A program made the position numbers and the translations under genes. A stretch of 64,000 nucleotides of DNA from Burkholderia metallica (GTDB lineage Bacteria; Pseudomonadota; Gammaproteobacteria; Burkholderiales; Burkholderiaceae), in assembly GCF_902832845.1 (NCBI RefSeq), contig NZ_CADFDB010000014.1:101015-165014 (forward strand), in the 5' to 3' direction. The first letter of the stretch is position 1. Each line of letters starts with the position of its first letter. Shown piece after piece: positions 39,077 through 48,576 of the stretch. The notes under the pieces are model-generated. The model had not been told where the DNA came from. It worked only from the letters and a program-made list of their open reading frames with translations, and did not search any database.

Positions 39077-39958
39077 ATGCCCGGCCGGCTCGTGCGCTTC
39101 AAGCAGGTCGACGTGTTCACGTCGGTGCCGTTCAAGGGCAACGCGCTCGCGGTGGTGTTCGACGCCGATTCGCTCGACGACGACGCAATGCTCGCGATCG
39201 CCCGCTGGACGAACCTGTCGGAAACGACGTTCGTCTGCACGCCGACCGATCCGGAAGCCGACTACCGCGTCCGGATCTTCACGACGGAGGGCGAACTGCC
39301 GTTCGCCGGCCATCCGACGCTGGGCACCGCGCATGCGTTCCTCGAAAGCGGTGCGCGGCCGCGCACGCCGGGCCGGCTGGTCCAGCAGTGCGGCGTCGGC
39401 CAGGTCGCGCTGCGCGAGCAGGCCGACGGCTGGGCGTTCGCCGCACCGCCGGCACGCGTCACGCCGCTCGACCGGTCGGACTACCCGGCGCTGGCTGCGG
39501 CGTTGCGCAGCGATGCGATCGACCTGGGCGCCGAGCCCTGCGCGGTCGACAACGGCGCGCCGTGGCTGGTCGTGCGGCTGACGTCGGCGGACGCCTGCAT
39601 CGGCCTGTCCCCCGATCCGGCCGCGCTGGAGGCGCTCACGCGCCGCTACGGCGTGGACGGCCTCGCAGTCTACGCGCCGCATGCCGAAGGCGGCCCCGCG
39701 ACGTTCGAAATCCGCTGCCTGATGACGGGCGGCACCTTCGGCGCCGGCGAGGACCCCGTCACCGGCAGCGCAAACGCCGCACTGGCCGGGCTGCTGACGC
39801 GGCAGTCGCGCCGCCCCGGCCCGTCGTATACGGCCCGCCAGGGCACCGCGATCGGCCGCGACGGCCGCATCTTCGTGAACTATGACGAAGACGGCACCAC
39901 GTGGATCGGCGGCCAGGTCGTCACGGTCGTCGACGGCACCTTCCTGTCACCCGCGTGA
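39077..39958 (+). CDS. PhzF-family isomerase-like protein
   Basis: A 293-residue protein from the ATG at 39077; an in-frame TTG at 39056 overlaps the RidA gene. Family signatures are FKQVDVFTSVPFKGNALAVV, the catalytic-Glu segment WTNLSETTFV, RIFTTEGELPFAGHPTLGTA and the C-terminal EDPVTGSANAALAGLL. Related PhzF proteins isomerise diaminohydroxy acids, but most genomic members lack a phenazine context, as here. It begins 13 bases after the RidA gene. Confidence 0.87.
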   Translation: MPGRLVRFKQVDVFTSVPFKGNALAVVFDADSLDDDAMLAIARWTNLSETTFVCTPTDPEADYRVRIFTTEGELPFAGHPTLGTAHAFLESGARPRTPGRLVQQCGVGQVALREQADGWAFAAPPARVTPLDRSDYPALAAALRSDAIDLGAEPCAVDNGAPWLVVRLTSADACIGLSPDPAALEALTRRYGVDGLAVYAPHAEGGPATFEIRCLMTGGTFGAGEDPVTGSANAALAGLLTRQSRRPGPSYTARQGTAIGRDGRIFVNYDEDGTTWIGGQVVTVVDGTFLSPA

Positions 39959-40177
39959 CATTTTCGCGATGGGCGACGGCGCCGGCCCGTCCGGCGCCCC
40001 CTACGCTTCGCCCAGCTATCGCAAAAACGTTCCAGCCAGTAATATCGGGCCTAATCCGTTGTTTCGGAGGTCTGTCCATGGTTGCGTGTCCCGCGAACGA
40101 ACAGACGTCGGGACAACCCCAACCATAGCCGGCCATCCCGACGGATGGCGCACGCGAGCAGGACGCCACCCTCTTCG

Positions 40178-42517
40178 ATGAGCTCCGCCCGGTCCAACCA
40201 CACGCCGCCGAACCGGCCGCTGCGCGCGCCGCGCAAATCGCGCCGGCGTGCGCTATTTGCGATCCCGCTGCTCGGGATGCTGGCGCTTGCGCTGCTGTGG
40301 GCCGTGATCATCGCGCGTCTGTCGGTGGAAAAGGACAGCGCGTACAAGGAGGCGGCGGCTTCCGCTGCGATCCTGTCGTCCGCGCTCGAGCAGCATACGG
40401 TCAAGGCGATCCACCAGGTCGACCAGATCACCCGCTTCGTCAAATTCGAATTCGAGAAGTCGCCCGCCCGCTTCAATCTCGCGAGCGCCGTCGAGAAAGG
40501 TGTCGTGCCGAGCGACACGCTGATCCAGGTGTCGCTCGTCAACGCGAAGGGCATCCTGTTCGCGAACACGGCCGAGCTGCACCCGCAGCCGATCAACCTG
40601 TCCGACCGCGAGCACTTCAAGGTCCACCTCGCGCACAACGACGATCGCCTGTTCATCAGCAAGCCGGTGCTCGGCCGCGTGTCGAGCCACTGGACGCTGC
40701 AGATGACGCGACGCCTGAACAACCCGGACGGCAGCTTCGCGGGCATCGTCGTCGTGTCGGAAGACCCGAGCTACTTCACGAACGATTTCTACAACAACGC
40801 GGCGATCGGCAAGGAAGGCGTGATCGCGGTCGTGTCCGATACGGGCGGCGTGCTCGCGCGGCGCACGGGTTCGGTCAGCAACGCGCCCGGCGCGTTTTCG
40901 GCATCGGGCGTCTACCCGATCGCCGAGCGCGTGACGGGCACGATCATCGATCCGATCGACGGCGTGACGCGCATCGTGTCGTACCGCCACCTCGACGGCT
41001 ACCCGCTCGCGGTGATGGTCGGGCTATCGCAGACGGAAGAATTCGCGGACTACTACCACACGCGCAACGTCTACCTGCTGATGACGAGCTTCATCACGCT
41101 CGCGATGCTCGCGTTCTTCGGCGTCGCGACGGGCCTGATCGGCAAGCTGCTCGGCCGCGAGCGCGAAATGACGCAGCTCGCCGAATACGACCTGCTCACC
41201 GGCCTCGCGAACCGCTATGCGACGCTGCGCGGGCTGCGCAACGACGTGTCGATGCCGGCCAGCCTGTCGCGGCTCGGGCTGCTGTTCATCGATCTCGACA
41301 ACTTCAAGACCGTCAACGACACGCTCGGCCACAACGCTGGCGACATCGTGCTGCAGATGACCGCGTCGCGCCTGTCCGATGCGGTCGGCGACGAAGGCTC
41401 GCTCGCGCGCATCGGCGGCGACGAGTTCGTCGTCGTGATGAAGGGCGATGACGTCGAGCGGCGCGCGGTGCGGCTCGCCGAAGCGATCATCCGGATGTTC
41501 GGCGAACCGTTCGACGTGCGCGGCAGCTCGTTCGTGCTGCACGCGAGCATCGGCATCGCGCTGCACACCGTCGCGAACGAAAGCGAAATCGACCTGCTGA
41601 AGAAGGCCGATCTCGCGATGTACAGCGCGAAGGACGCCGGCAAGAACTGCTATCAGTTCTATGCGCCGCACCTGTCGCACCGCGCCGACCACCTGATGCG
41701 CTGGGAACAGCAACTGCGCGTCGCGCTCGCCGAGGGGCAGCTGTTCCTCGCGTACCAGCCGAAGATCGACCTCACGCATCGCCACATCACCGGCTTTGAG
41801 GCGCTCGCGCGCTGGGATCACCCCGAGCACGGGATCATCTCCGCGAACGAATTCATTTCGATCGCCGAATCGACCGGCCTGATCGTGCCGATCGGCGACT
41901 TCGTGATCCGCACCGCATGCGAGCAGATCGCGCGCTGGCGCGACGAGGGCCACGACACGCTGACGCTCGCGGTCAACATCTCGCCGGTGCAGTTCTGGCG
42001 CGGCGACCTGATCGAGACGATCTCGCGCACGCTGCAGGAAACCGGCATCGACGCGAACCGGCTCGAGATCGAGATCACCGAAACCGCGATGATGGAATAT
42101 CCGGAGCTGGTGTCCGAGAAGATCGTCGCGCTGAAGAAGCTCGGCATCCGGATCGCCCTCGACGATTTCGGCACCGGCTATTCGTCGCTGTCGTACCTGC
42201 ACCGCTTCTCCGTCGACACGCTGAAGGTCGACCGCTCGTTCGTGCAGGCGATCCCGAACGATCGCAGCGTCTGCGTGATGGTGTCGTCGATCGTGCATCT
42301 CGCCCGCTCGCTCGGCCTGACCGTCGTCGTCGAAGGCACGGAAACCGAGGAGCAGATCACGTGGCTGTCCGCGCTCGGCGACGTCGAGGCGCAGGGCTTC
42401 CTGTTCTCGCGCCCGGTGCCGGCCGACGCGATTCCCGCATTGATCGCGCGCTTCGGCGTGCGCGGCGACGCGCCGAACGTGATCGCGCACCGCGCGACCG
42501 GCAGCACCGGCGCGTGA
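40178..42517 (+). CDS. Membrane sensor GGDEF-EAL cyclic-di-GMP protein
   Basis: A 779-residue protein from the ATG at 40178; an ATG at 40145 in frame is an alternative. One membrane segment lies at ~25-47, then a periplasmic dCache-like sensor to ~300 (LFANTAELHPQPINLSDREHFKVHL, TGGVLARR), then a second membrane segment ~302-328. The GGDEF motif is intact (IGGDEF near 412), without an RxxD inhibitory site five residues ahead. The EAL domain is intact too (FEALARW near 540, DDFGTGYSSL). It could both make and break c-di-GMP; which dominates cannot be read from sequence. Confidence 0.9.
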   Translation: MSSARSNHTPPNRPLRAPRKSRRRALFAIPLLGMLALALLWAVIIARLSVEKDSAYKEAAASAAILSSALEQHTVKAIHQVDQITRFVKFEFEKSPARFNLASAVEKGVVPSDTLIQVSLVNAKGILFANTAELHPQPINLSDREHFKVHLAHNDDRLFISKPVLGRVSSHWTLQMTRRLNNPDGSFAGIVVVSEDPSYFTNDFYNNAAIGKEGVIAVVSDTGGVLARRTGSVSNAPGAFSASGVYPIAERVTGTIIDPIDGVTRIVSYRHLDGYPLAVMVGLSQTEEFADYYHTRNVYLLMTSFITLAMLAFFGVATGLIGKLLGREREMTQLAEYDLLTGLANRYATLRGLRNDVSMPASLSRLGLLFIDLDNFKTVNDTLGHNAGDIVLQMTASRLSDAVGDEGSLARIGGDEFVVVMKGDDVERRAVRLAEAIIRMFGEPFDVRGSSFVLHASIGIALHTVANESEIDLLKKADLAMYSAKDAGKNCYQFYAPHLSHRADHLMRWEQQLRVALAEGQLFLAYQPKIDLTHRHITGFEALARWDHPEHGIISANEFISIAESTGLIVPIGDFVIRTACEQIARWRDEGHDTLTLAVNISPVQFWRGDLIETISRTLQETGIDANRLEIEITETAMMEYPELVSEKIVALKKLGIRIALDDFGTGYSSLSYLHRFSVDTLKVDRSFVQAIPNDRSVCVMVSSIVHLARSLGLTVVVEGTETEEQITWLSALGDVEAQGFLFSRPVPADAIPALIARFGVRGDAPNVIAHRATGSTGA

Positions 42518-42575
42518 GCGCAACGCGGCCGTGGCTGGCGCGGCGTGCATCGTTTCGTTTTCCGATCCGATTGTT

Positions 42576-42589
42576 TAGTTCATGAACTA
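42576..42589. promoter_or_regulatory. Perfect palindrome upstream of the chromate-type transporter
   Basis: TAGTTCATGAACTA is a perfect 14-base palindrome, 119 bases before the chrA start, in a region otherwise GC-rich. The symmetry and length suit a MarR-type dimer. No MarR gene is in the neighbourhood. Confidence 0.5.
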
Positions 42590-42707
42590 GCGTTTTCGCG
42601 CATGGCAGTGTCACGATGCGCGGCGGACAATCGGGAGGGCCAACGTGCCGGCGGGCCGCCGGCGTGGCCACACGCGAGAGATCGGGCCCCGTGCCCCCAC
42701 CACTAAT

Positions 42708-43916
42708 ATGACAACCGTCGAATTCGAAGCGCCCGCCGACGTCGAACGGGCGCGGGCTTCCCTGTGGCAGCTGTTCAAGGTCGTCGCCAGCATTTCGGCG
42801 GTCTCGTGGGGCGGGCTGTCGATGATGGCGCAGCTCGAGCGCCACTACGTGGAACGGCTGCGGCGCATCGAGCCTCACGTATTCGGCGACCTCGTCGCGC
42901 TTGCGTGGCTCGTGCCGGGCCCGGTCGGCTGCAACGTGGCCATCCAGGTCGGCCAGTTGCTGCACGGCCGCATCGGCGCGTGGGTCGCCGGCATCGCGAG
43001 CGTGCTGCCGTTCTCCCTGCTGATGACGCTGTTCGCGATCTTCTATCGCACGCCGTTCGTGCGCTCGCTGGCCGTGCCGATGCTGATCAATCACTTCGGG
43101 ATGGTGCTCGCCGCACTGATCGGCGTCACGTGGGTCAAGCAGTTGCGCTCGCTCGCGCGCACGCGGCGCGAACAGCTGATCGCCGCGCTGTCGACGATTC
43201 TGCTCGGTTTCGCCCATAATCCGGCCGCTTTCGTCGGCATTCTGTTCGCGGCATTCGCGGCCGGCTGGCTGACGGGGCCGCCGCAACGCGACGCGGTCGA
43301 CGTCACGCTGTCCACCCGCGACCGCAACCTGCTCGTGCTGCTCGGCGTGCTCGTCACGCTGTTCGCGGTCCCGCTGCCCGGCGATTACCAGGCGACGCTG
43401 CTGTGGCCGCGCCTCGCCGGCGCCGGCATGACGCTGTTCGGCGGCGGCTTTTCCGCGCTGCCGGTGCTCAAGACGCTGTTCGTCACGCCGGCCACCGGCA
43501 TCTCCGATCACGACTTCACGCTGGCGTTCGCGCTGTCGCCCGTCGCGCCGGGGCCGCTGCTGAACGTCGTGCCGTTTCTCGGCTACCTCACCGACGGCTG
43601 GGTCGGCGCGCTGCTCGCGACGGCCGCGCTGTTCATCCCGTCGGGGTGCCTCGTCGTGTTCGCGCAGAAGCACCTGTTCCGGCTCAAGCGCCATTCGCGC
43701 TTCGAGCACGGGATGCGCCTGCTGCGTGCGGCGACCACGGGGTTTCTCGTCGTCGCCGTGGTGAGGATCCTGCACCGCGAGCCGGTCGACCCCGTTTACT
43801 GGCTGACGGGCGCGTTCGCGACGCTGTGCTTCGCCCGCTTCAAGGTGCCCGTCTATGCGGTGTACGGCACGGTCGCGGTTGCGTGCGGCGTGTGGCTGTG
43901 GGCCGCCGCGCACTGA
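42708..43916 (+). CDS. chrA: Chromate-transporter-family (CHR) membrane protein
   Basis: A 402-residue protein from the ATG at 42708, with ten or more helices. It shows two homologous halves: ISAVSWGGLSMMAQLERHYVE with LAWLVPGPVGCNVAIQVG in the first, and GAGMTLFGGGFSALPVLKTLFV with FALSPVAPGPLLNVVPFLGY in the second. These are the GGG...P and APGP elements of CHR proteins. ChrA exports chromate by proton exchange; several family members have no proven chromate role. It stands alone after the palindrome at 42576. Confidence 0.88.
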   Translation: MTTVEFEAPADVERARASLWQLFKVVASISAVSWGGLSMMAQLERHYVERLRRIEPHVFGDLVALAWLVPGPVGCNVAIQVGQLLHGRIGAWVAGIASVLPFSLLMTLFAIFYRTPFVRSLAVPMLINHFGMVLAALIGVTWVKQLRSLARTRREQLIAALSTILLGFAHNPAAFVGILFAAFAAGWLTGPPQRDAVDVTLSTRDRNLLVLLGVLVTLFAVPLPGDYQATLLWPRLAGAGMTLFGGGFSALPVLKTLFVTPATGISDHDFTLAFALSPVAPGPLLNVVPFLGYLTDGWVGALLATAALFIPSGCLVVFAQKHLFRLKRHSRFEHGMRLLRAATTGFLVVAVVRILHREPVDPVYWLTGAFATLCFARFKVPVYAVYGTVAVACGVWLWAAAH

Positions 43917-43982
43917 TGGGCGACGGCCGCCGCCCCGCCAAGCGCGGCCGGCATTCGCCCGTCTCGCCCCTCTCGCCCGCCC

Positions 43983-44429
43983 TCACCCTGCGTGCACCGC
44001 GACCCGGCGCGCAATCCAGCGCGCGCGCAGCGCGTCGTACGCGAGATTGAAGCAGAACGTGTAAGGCAGGAAGAACAGCACGATGCCGAGGTCGAGCAGC
44101 AGCGCCTCGACGAGACTCACGTTCAGCCACCACGCCGCAACCGGCACCACCATCGCGACGAGGCCGAGCTCGAACAGGACCGCATGTGCGATCCGCATGC
44201 CGAGCGTGCGCGTGCGCCCCGCACGGCGCTCGACGCGGTCGAACAGCGTGTTGAACGCCATGTTCCACGCCATCGCGATCAGCGACACCATCACCGTCAG
44301 CACGCCGACGTGCGACACCGGCATGTCGAGCAGCCACGCGCCGATCGGCGCGCACAGCGCGATCGCGACCAGTTCGAACGTCAGCGCATGCAGCAGCCGT
44401 TCCGTCACCGTTTTATTGACCTGTTTCAT
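43983..44429 (-). CDS. PACE-family efflux transporter
   Basis: A 148-residue membrane protein from the ATG at 44429, which has an ideal GGAGGG ribosome site; a further in-frame ATG at 44459 is less likely. It has four helices in two tandem repeats: TERLLHALTFELVAIALCAPIGAWLL with MAWNMAFNTLFDRVE, then MRIAHAVLFELGLVAMVVPVAAWWL with YTFCFNLAYDALRAR. This is the AceI/PACE pattern, a proton-driven exporter of biocides such as chlorhexidine or of polyamines. It is divergent from a LysR regulator that probably controls it. Confidence 0.88.
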   Translation of the reverse strand: MKQVNKTVTERLLHALTFELVAIALCAPIGAWLLDMPVSHVGVLTVMVSLIAMAWNMAFNTLFDRVERRAGRTRTLGMRIAHAVLFELGLVAMVVPVAAWWLNVSLVEALLLDLGIVLFFLPYTFCFNLAYDALRARWIARRVAVHAG

Positions 44430-44505
44430 GATGCCCTCCGATTCGTGTACTTCGTTCATGACGGCCATTTTGATCGGCACGACCGTATGAATCCAGTTTG
44501 ATATC

Positions 44506-44520
44506 ATCGGTTTTACCGAT
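44506..44520. promoter_or_regulatory. LysR-type operator between the PACE and LysR genes
   Basis: ATCGGT-TTT-ACCGAT is a perfect 6-bp inverted repeat; the core is a T-N11-A motif (44507-44519) and GATAT/ATATC flank it at 44500-44504 and 44521-44525. It sits 22 bases ahead of the LysR ATG, in the divergent promoter region. Confidence 0.65.
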
Positions 44521-44542
44521 ATATCACCGCCCGGAGCGCCGC

Positions 44543-45427
44543 ATGCGCCATGCCCCCGAAGCCCTGCTCGCATTCGCCGAAGCCGCGTTGCTCGGCTCGT
44601 TTACGGCTGCCGCGCGCAAGCTCGGCAAGCGCCAGTCGACCGTGTCGGAGGCGATCGCGAACCTCGAGATCGATCTCGGCGTGCAATTGTTCGACCGCTC
44701 GACCCGCGCGCCGACGCTGACCGACGCCGGGCGCGCGCTGCTGCCGCAGGTCCAGCGGGCGCTCGAAGCCGGCGCGGCGATCGACCGCACGGCCGCGCGG
44801 CTTGCACGCGGCGAGGAAGCGCGTCTGACGCTCGTCGTCTCCGATACGTACCAGTCGAAGCGCTACGAAGAAACGTTAATGGCGCTCGAACAACGCTTTC
44901 CGGCGCTCGAGCTCGAATGCCAGATCGCGGAGCACGAAGACGTGCTCGACCTGATCCAGCAGGGGCGCGCGCAGCTCGGGCTGATGGCCGCGCGGGCGGC
45001 CTACCCGGCCGATATCGGCGCGGCGACGATCGCGGAGGAGTCGGAGATCGGCCTGTTCGTCGGGCGCACGCACGCGCTCGCCGAATACGGCGACGCCGAC
45101 GTGCCGCACGCCGCGCTGCGCGATGCGCGCGAACTGCGCCTCAATACCTATGTGAAAACGGAAGGCCGCGGCGGCGACGATCGAATCGTCGTCGGCACGC
45201 AGCACTGGCTGGCGCCGAGCTACCTGATGCTGCTGGAGATGGCCGTGCTGGGGTTCGGCTGGGCCGAGCTGCCGCGCTGGATGGTCGACCACTTCGCGCG
45301 CGATCGCCTGTGCGAGCTGCGTGCGCGCGGCTGGCCGCGCCGCGTGCGGGTCGATGCGGTCTGGTCGCGCAACCGGCCGCTCGGCCCGGTCGGCGCATGG
45401 CTGCTCGATGCGATGCTGGCCGCGTAG
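44543..45427 (+). CDS. LysR-type transcriptional regulator
   Basis: A 294-residue regulator from the ATG at 44543 (RHAPEALLAFAEAALLGSFTAAARKLGKRQSTVSEAIANLE). Residues ~1-60 are the winged helix; from ~90 it has the substrate-binding domain, with DTYQSKRYEETLMALEQRFP near the effector cleft. It is divergent from the PACE transporter with a T-N11-A palindrome between, an arrangement known for AceR/AceI in Acinetobacter. The effector is probably a PACE substrate. Confidence 0.9.
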   Translation: MRHAPEALLAFAEAALLGSFTAAARKLGKRQSTVSEAIANLEIDLGVQLFDRSTRAPTLTDAGRALLPQVQRALEAGAAIDRTAARLARGEEARLTLVVSDTYQSKRYEETLMALEQRFPALELECQIAEHEDVLDLIQQGRAQLGLMAARAAYPADIGAATIAEESEIGLFVGRTHALAEYGDADVPHAALRDARELRLNTYVKTEGRGGDDRIVVGTQHWLAPSYLMLLEMAVLGFGWAELPRWMVDHFARDRLCELRARGWPRRVRVDAVWSRNRPLGPVGAWLLDAMLAA

Positions 45428-45476
45428 CGGCACGTACCGATGCGCCGGCGGCTGCGGGCCGGCCGGCGCCGACCGG

Positions 45477-45935
45477 TCAGAACCCGCGCGACAACACCGC
45501 CGCGCCGATCGTGACGACGCCGAGCACGAGGTTCACGAGAACGAGCAGGCGCACCGTATTCACCGCGCGCGCGCCGTCCGGCCACTTCTGCGCCTGCACC
45601 GCCCGGCGGATGCGCGGGAACAGCGCGAAGCGGATATGTCCGAAGATCAGCATCATCACGACGCCGAGCCCGGCCATCGCATGCAGCGACCACGTCGCGT
45701 GCGCGCCACCGAATTCCACGAGCAGGAAACCGCCGGACAGCAGGATCACGATCACAGCGCCCGACACCCAGTTGAAGAAACGGCCGAACACGCCTTCGAT
45801 CAGCGGCAGCCGGAGCTGCGGCGCCAGGTCGGACAGCGCCGGACGCAGGCAGAAGTTGGCGAAGACCATCCCGCCCACCCACACGGCGACGGCCAGCAGA
45901 TGAAGAAACAGCGCGACGGCGACAGCATGGGACAT
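45477..45935 (-). CDS. CopD-like four-helix membrane protein
   Basis: A 152-residue protein from the ATG at 45935. It contains about four membrane helices with conserved His in HLLAVAVWVGGMVFANFCLRPAL and HAMAGLGVVMMLIFGHIRFALFP, the copper-resistance-D/DUF2214-like pattern. The His could hold haem or copper. No copper genes are nearby and the function is unproven. It converges with the LysR gene. Confidence 0.75.
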   Translation of the reverse strand: MSHAVAVALFLHLLAVAVWVGGMVFANFCLRPALSDLAPQLRLPLIEGVFGRFFNWVSGAVIVILLSGGFLLVEFGGAHATWSLHAMAGLGVVMMLIFGHIRFALFPRIRRAVQAQKWPDGARAVNTVRLLVLVNLVLGVVTIGAAVLSRGF

Positions 45936-46111
45936 GACGGCAATCCTGTGAGGAGTGGGGTGCGGCGAGCGACCGCGTCGCACGCGGCATCGAGGCGTGT
46001 TCGACCGGATTGTCGCCGCGCGGTTCAGACCCCAGGCGCGATTTCACACTATTTTGCAAGTTCCGCATGACAGCGCCACGCTTGCTTACCCGAATGCCCC
46101 TCCCAAAAGCA

Positions 46112-46147
46112 AAGGCCGCACGTCCGCCGAAGCGGAAGTGCGGCCTT
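46112..46147 (-). terminator. Terminator of parC
   Basis: AAGGCCGCAC (46112-46121) pairs with GTGCGGCCTT (46138-46147), with an inner TCCGC/GCGGA stem and CGAA loop. On the minus strand a T-rich stretch follows. Confidence 0.75.
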
Positions 46148-46185
46148 CGATGGCGTCCGAGCCGGACGGTCGATCGTGCGCGGCG

Positions 46186-48507
46186 TCAGCCGAGCAGCGG
46201 ACGCAGCTCGCTGACGACCTTGAGCTTCGTCTCCGGCGTGCGACCCTTGCGGGCGCGCTTGCCAATGTGCGGCGCAAGCCCCGCATACGACAACGTCTCG
46301 TCCATCGTCTTGCCGCCGCGGCCGGTGCCGATCAGCACGACGCCCGCCGGATCGATCGCCAGCGCCTGCACGAGCGTTTCCTTGTCGTCGAGCGCCATCA
46401 GGATCACGCCGCGACCGCCGCCGGACAGCGTCTTCATCTCGTCCATCCCGAACACCAGCAGACGGCCGCCGCTCGACAGGCACGCGACCTGCGTCGCGTT
46501 CGGCAGCACCGGCATCGGCGCGAGCGGCACCGCGCCCGCGTCGATCGTCATGAACGACTTGCCGGCCTTCACGCGGCTCACCATGTCGCCCACTTTCGCG
46601 AGGAAGCCGAAGCCGTTGCTCGACGCGAGCAGCAGTTGCTGATCGGCCGGCGCCGCGTAGTAGTGCATCAGATGCGAGCCCGATTCGAGCTCGATCAGCG
46701 ACGTGACCGGCACGCCGTCGCCGCGCCCGCCCGGCAGCACCGACACGTCGACCGAGTACACGCGGCCGCTGCTGCCCCATGCGATCAGGCGATCGGGCGT
46801 GCGGCACTGGAACGCCGCGTACAGGCTGTCGCCGGCCTTGAACGAGAAGGCCGCCGGGTCGAGCCCGTGGCCCTTCAGCGCACGCACCCAGCCCTTCTGC
46901 GAGACGACCACCGTCACCGGCTCGTCGACCACCTTCGCCTCGAACGTCGCGCGCTTTTCCTGCTGGATCAGCGTGCGGCGATCGTCGCCGTACTGCTTCG
47001 CGTCTGCCTCGATCTCCTTGATCATCAGCCGCTTCATCGCGCTTTCGTTCGCGAGCAGTTCCTCGAGCTTCGCCTTCTCGTCGCGCAGCGTTTCGAGTTC
47101 CTTCTCGATCTTGATCTTCTCGAGCCGCGCGAGCTGGCGCAGCCGGATTTCGAGAATGTCTTCCGCCTGGCGATCGGTGAGGCCGAACGCGCTCATCAGC
47201 GCGGCCTTCGGTTCGTCCGCCTCGCGGATGATCCGGATCACCTCGTCGATGTTCAGGAAGACGATCATCCGCCCTTCGAGGATGTGGATGCGGTCGTCGA
47301 CCTTCGCGAGACGATGGCGGCAACGGCGCGTCATCGTCAACTGGCGGAACTTCACCCACTCGTCAAGGATCGTCAGCAGCCCCTTCTGGCCCGGCCGGCC
47401 GTCGGCGCCGATCATCACGAGGTTCAGCGTCGCGTTCGATTCGAGGCTCGTGTACGCGAGCAGCGTGTTCACGAATTCCGTCTGGTCGATCGTGCGCGAC
47501 TTCGGCTCGAACACGAGCCGCACCGCCGCTTCCTTGCCCGACTCGTCGCGCACCGCGTCGAGCAGGTCGAGCATCGCCTTCTTCGTGTTGAGCTGCTCGG
47601 GCGTCAGCGTCTTCTTGCCGAGCTTGAGCTTCGGGTTCGTCAGCTCCTCGATTTCCTCGAGCACCTTCTGGCCCGACGTGCTCGGCGGCAGCTCGGTGAC
47701 GACCAGTTGCCACTGGCCGCGCGCGAGATCCTCGATCTTCCAGCGCGCGCGCACCTTCAGGCTGCCGCGGCCGGTTTCGTACGCCGCCGCGATTTCAGCG
47801 TCGCTCGAGATGATCTGGCCGCCGCCCGGGAAATCCGGGCCGGGAATCAGGTTCATCAGCTCCGCGTGCGAGAGCTTCGGATTGCGGATCAATGCGACCG
47901 CCGCCGCCGCGACTTCGCGCAGGTTGTGCGACGGAATTTCGGTGGCCAGGCCGACCGCGATGCCCGATGCGCCGTTCAGCAGCACGAACGGCATGCGGCT
48001 CGGCAGCGTCTTCGGCTCCTCGAACGAGCCGTCGTAGTTCGGCATGAAGTCGACCGTGCCCTGGTCGATCTCGTCGAGCAGCAGCTTCGCGATCGGCGTG
48101 AGGCGTGCTTCGGTGTATCGCATCGCCGCCGCGCCGTCGCCGTCGCGCGAGCCGAAGTTGCCCTGCCCGTCGATCAGCGGGTAGCGCAGCGAGAAGTCCT
48201 GCGCGAGACGCACGAGCGCGTCGTACGCCGACTGGTCGCCGTGCGGGTGATATTTACCGAGCACGTCGCCGACCACGCGCGCCGACTTCACCGGCTTCGC
48301 GTCCGGGCCAAGGCCCATTTCGTTCATCGCGTAGAGAATCCGGCGCTGCACCGGCTTCTGGCCGTCGCACACGTCGGGCAGCGCGCGGCTCTTCACGACG
48401 CTGACCGCGTAGCTGAGGTACGCCTGCTCCGCGTAGTTGCCGAGCGTCAGCGCTTCGGCATCCGGTGCGTCGGACCCGGCGAAGAGATCGGAAGTATTGT
48501 CGTCCAT
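46186..48507 (-). CDS. parC: DNA topoisomerase IV subunit A
   Basis: A 773-residue protein. The active-site Tyr is Y131 in MRYTEARL. The QRDR segment reads [16 protein letters not shown] (85-100), with Gln where many ParC have the Ser contacted by quinolones. The C-terminal part has beta-propeller-type repeats ([18 protein letters not shown]). Length and pairing with a 660-residue ParE mark it as topoisomerase IV rather than gyrase. It decatenates chromosomes with ParE, whose gene ends 69 bases upstream on the same strand. Confidence 0.95.
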   Translation of the reverse strand: MDDNTSDLFAGSDAPDAEALTLGNYAEQAYLSYAVSVVKSRALPDVCDGQKPVQRRILYAMNEMGLGPDAKPVKSARVVGDVLGKYHPHGDQSAYDALVRLAQDFSLRYPLIDGQGNFGSRDGDGAAAMRYTEARLTPIAKLLLDEIDQGTVDFMPNYDGSFEEPKTLPSRMPFVLLNGASGIAVGLATEIPSHNLREVAAAAVALIRNPKLSHAELMNLIPGPDFPGGGQIISSDAEIAAAYETGRGSLKVRARWKIEDLARGQWQLVVTELPPSTSGQKVLEEIEELTNPKLKLGKKTLTPEQLNTKKAMLDLLDAVRDESGKEAAVRLVFEPKSRTIDQTEFVNTLLAYTSLESNATLNLVMIGADGRPGQKGLLTILDEWVKFRQLTMTRRCRHRLAKVDDRIHILEGRMIVFLNIDEVIRIIREADEPKAALMSAFGLTDRQAEDILEIRLRQLARLEKIKIEKELETLRDEKAKLEELLANESAMKRLMIKEIEADAKQYGDDRRTLIQQEKRATFEAKVVDEPVTVVVSQKGWVRALKGHGLDPAAFSFKAGDSLYAAFQCRTPDRLIAWGSSGRVYSVDVSVLPGGRGDGVPVTSLIELESGSHLMHYYAAPADQQLLLASSNGFGFLAKVGDMVSRVKAGKSFMTIDAGAVPLAPMPVLPNATQVACLSSGGRLLVFGMDEMKTLSGGGRGVILMALDDKETLVQALAIDPAGVVLIGTGRGGKTMDETLSYAGLAPHIGKRARKGRTPETKLKVVSELRPLLG

Positions 48508-48576
48508 CTGAATTCCGTATTCGTAAGTGGCGTGAGGCCGGGCCGGGCGTCATGCCCGGCCGCGCAGGTGCTCCGC

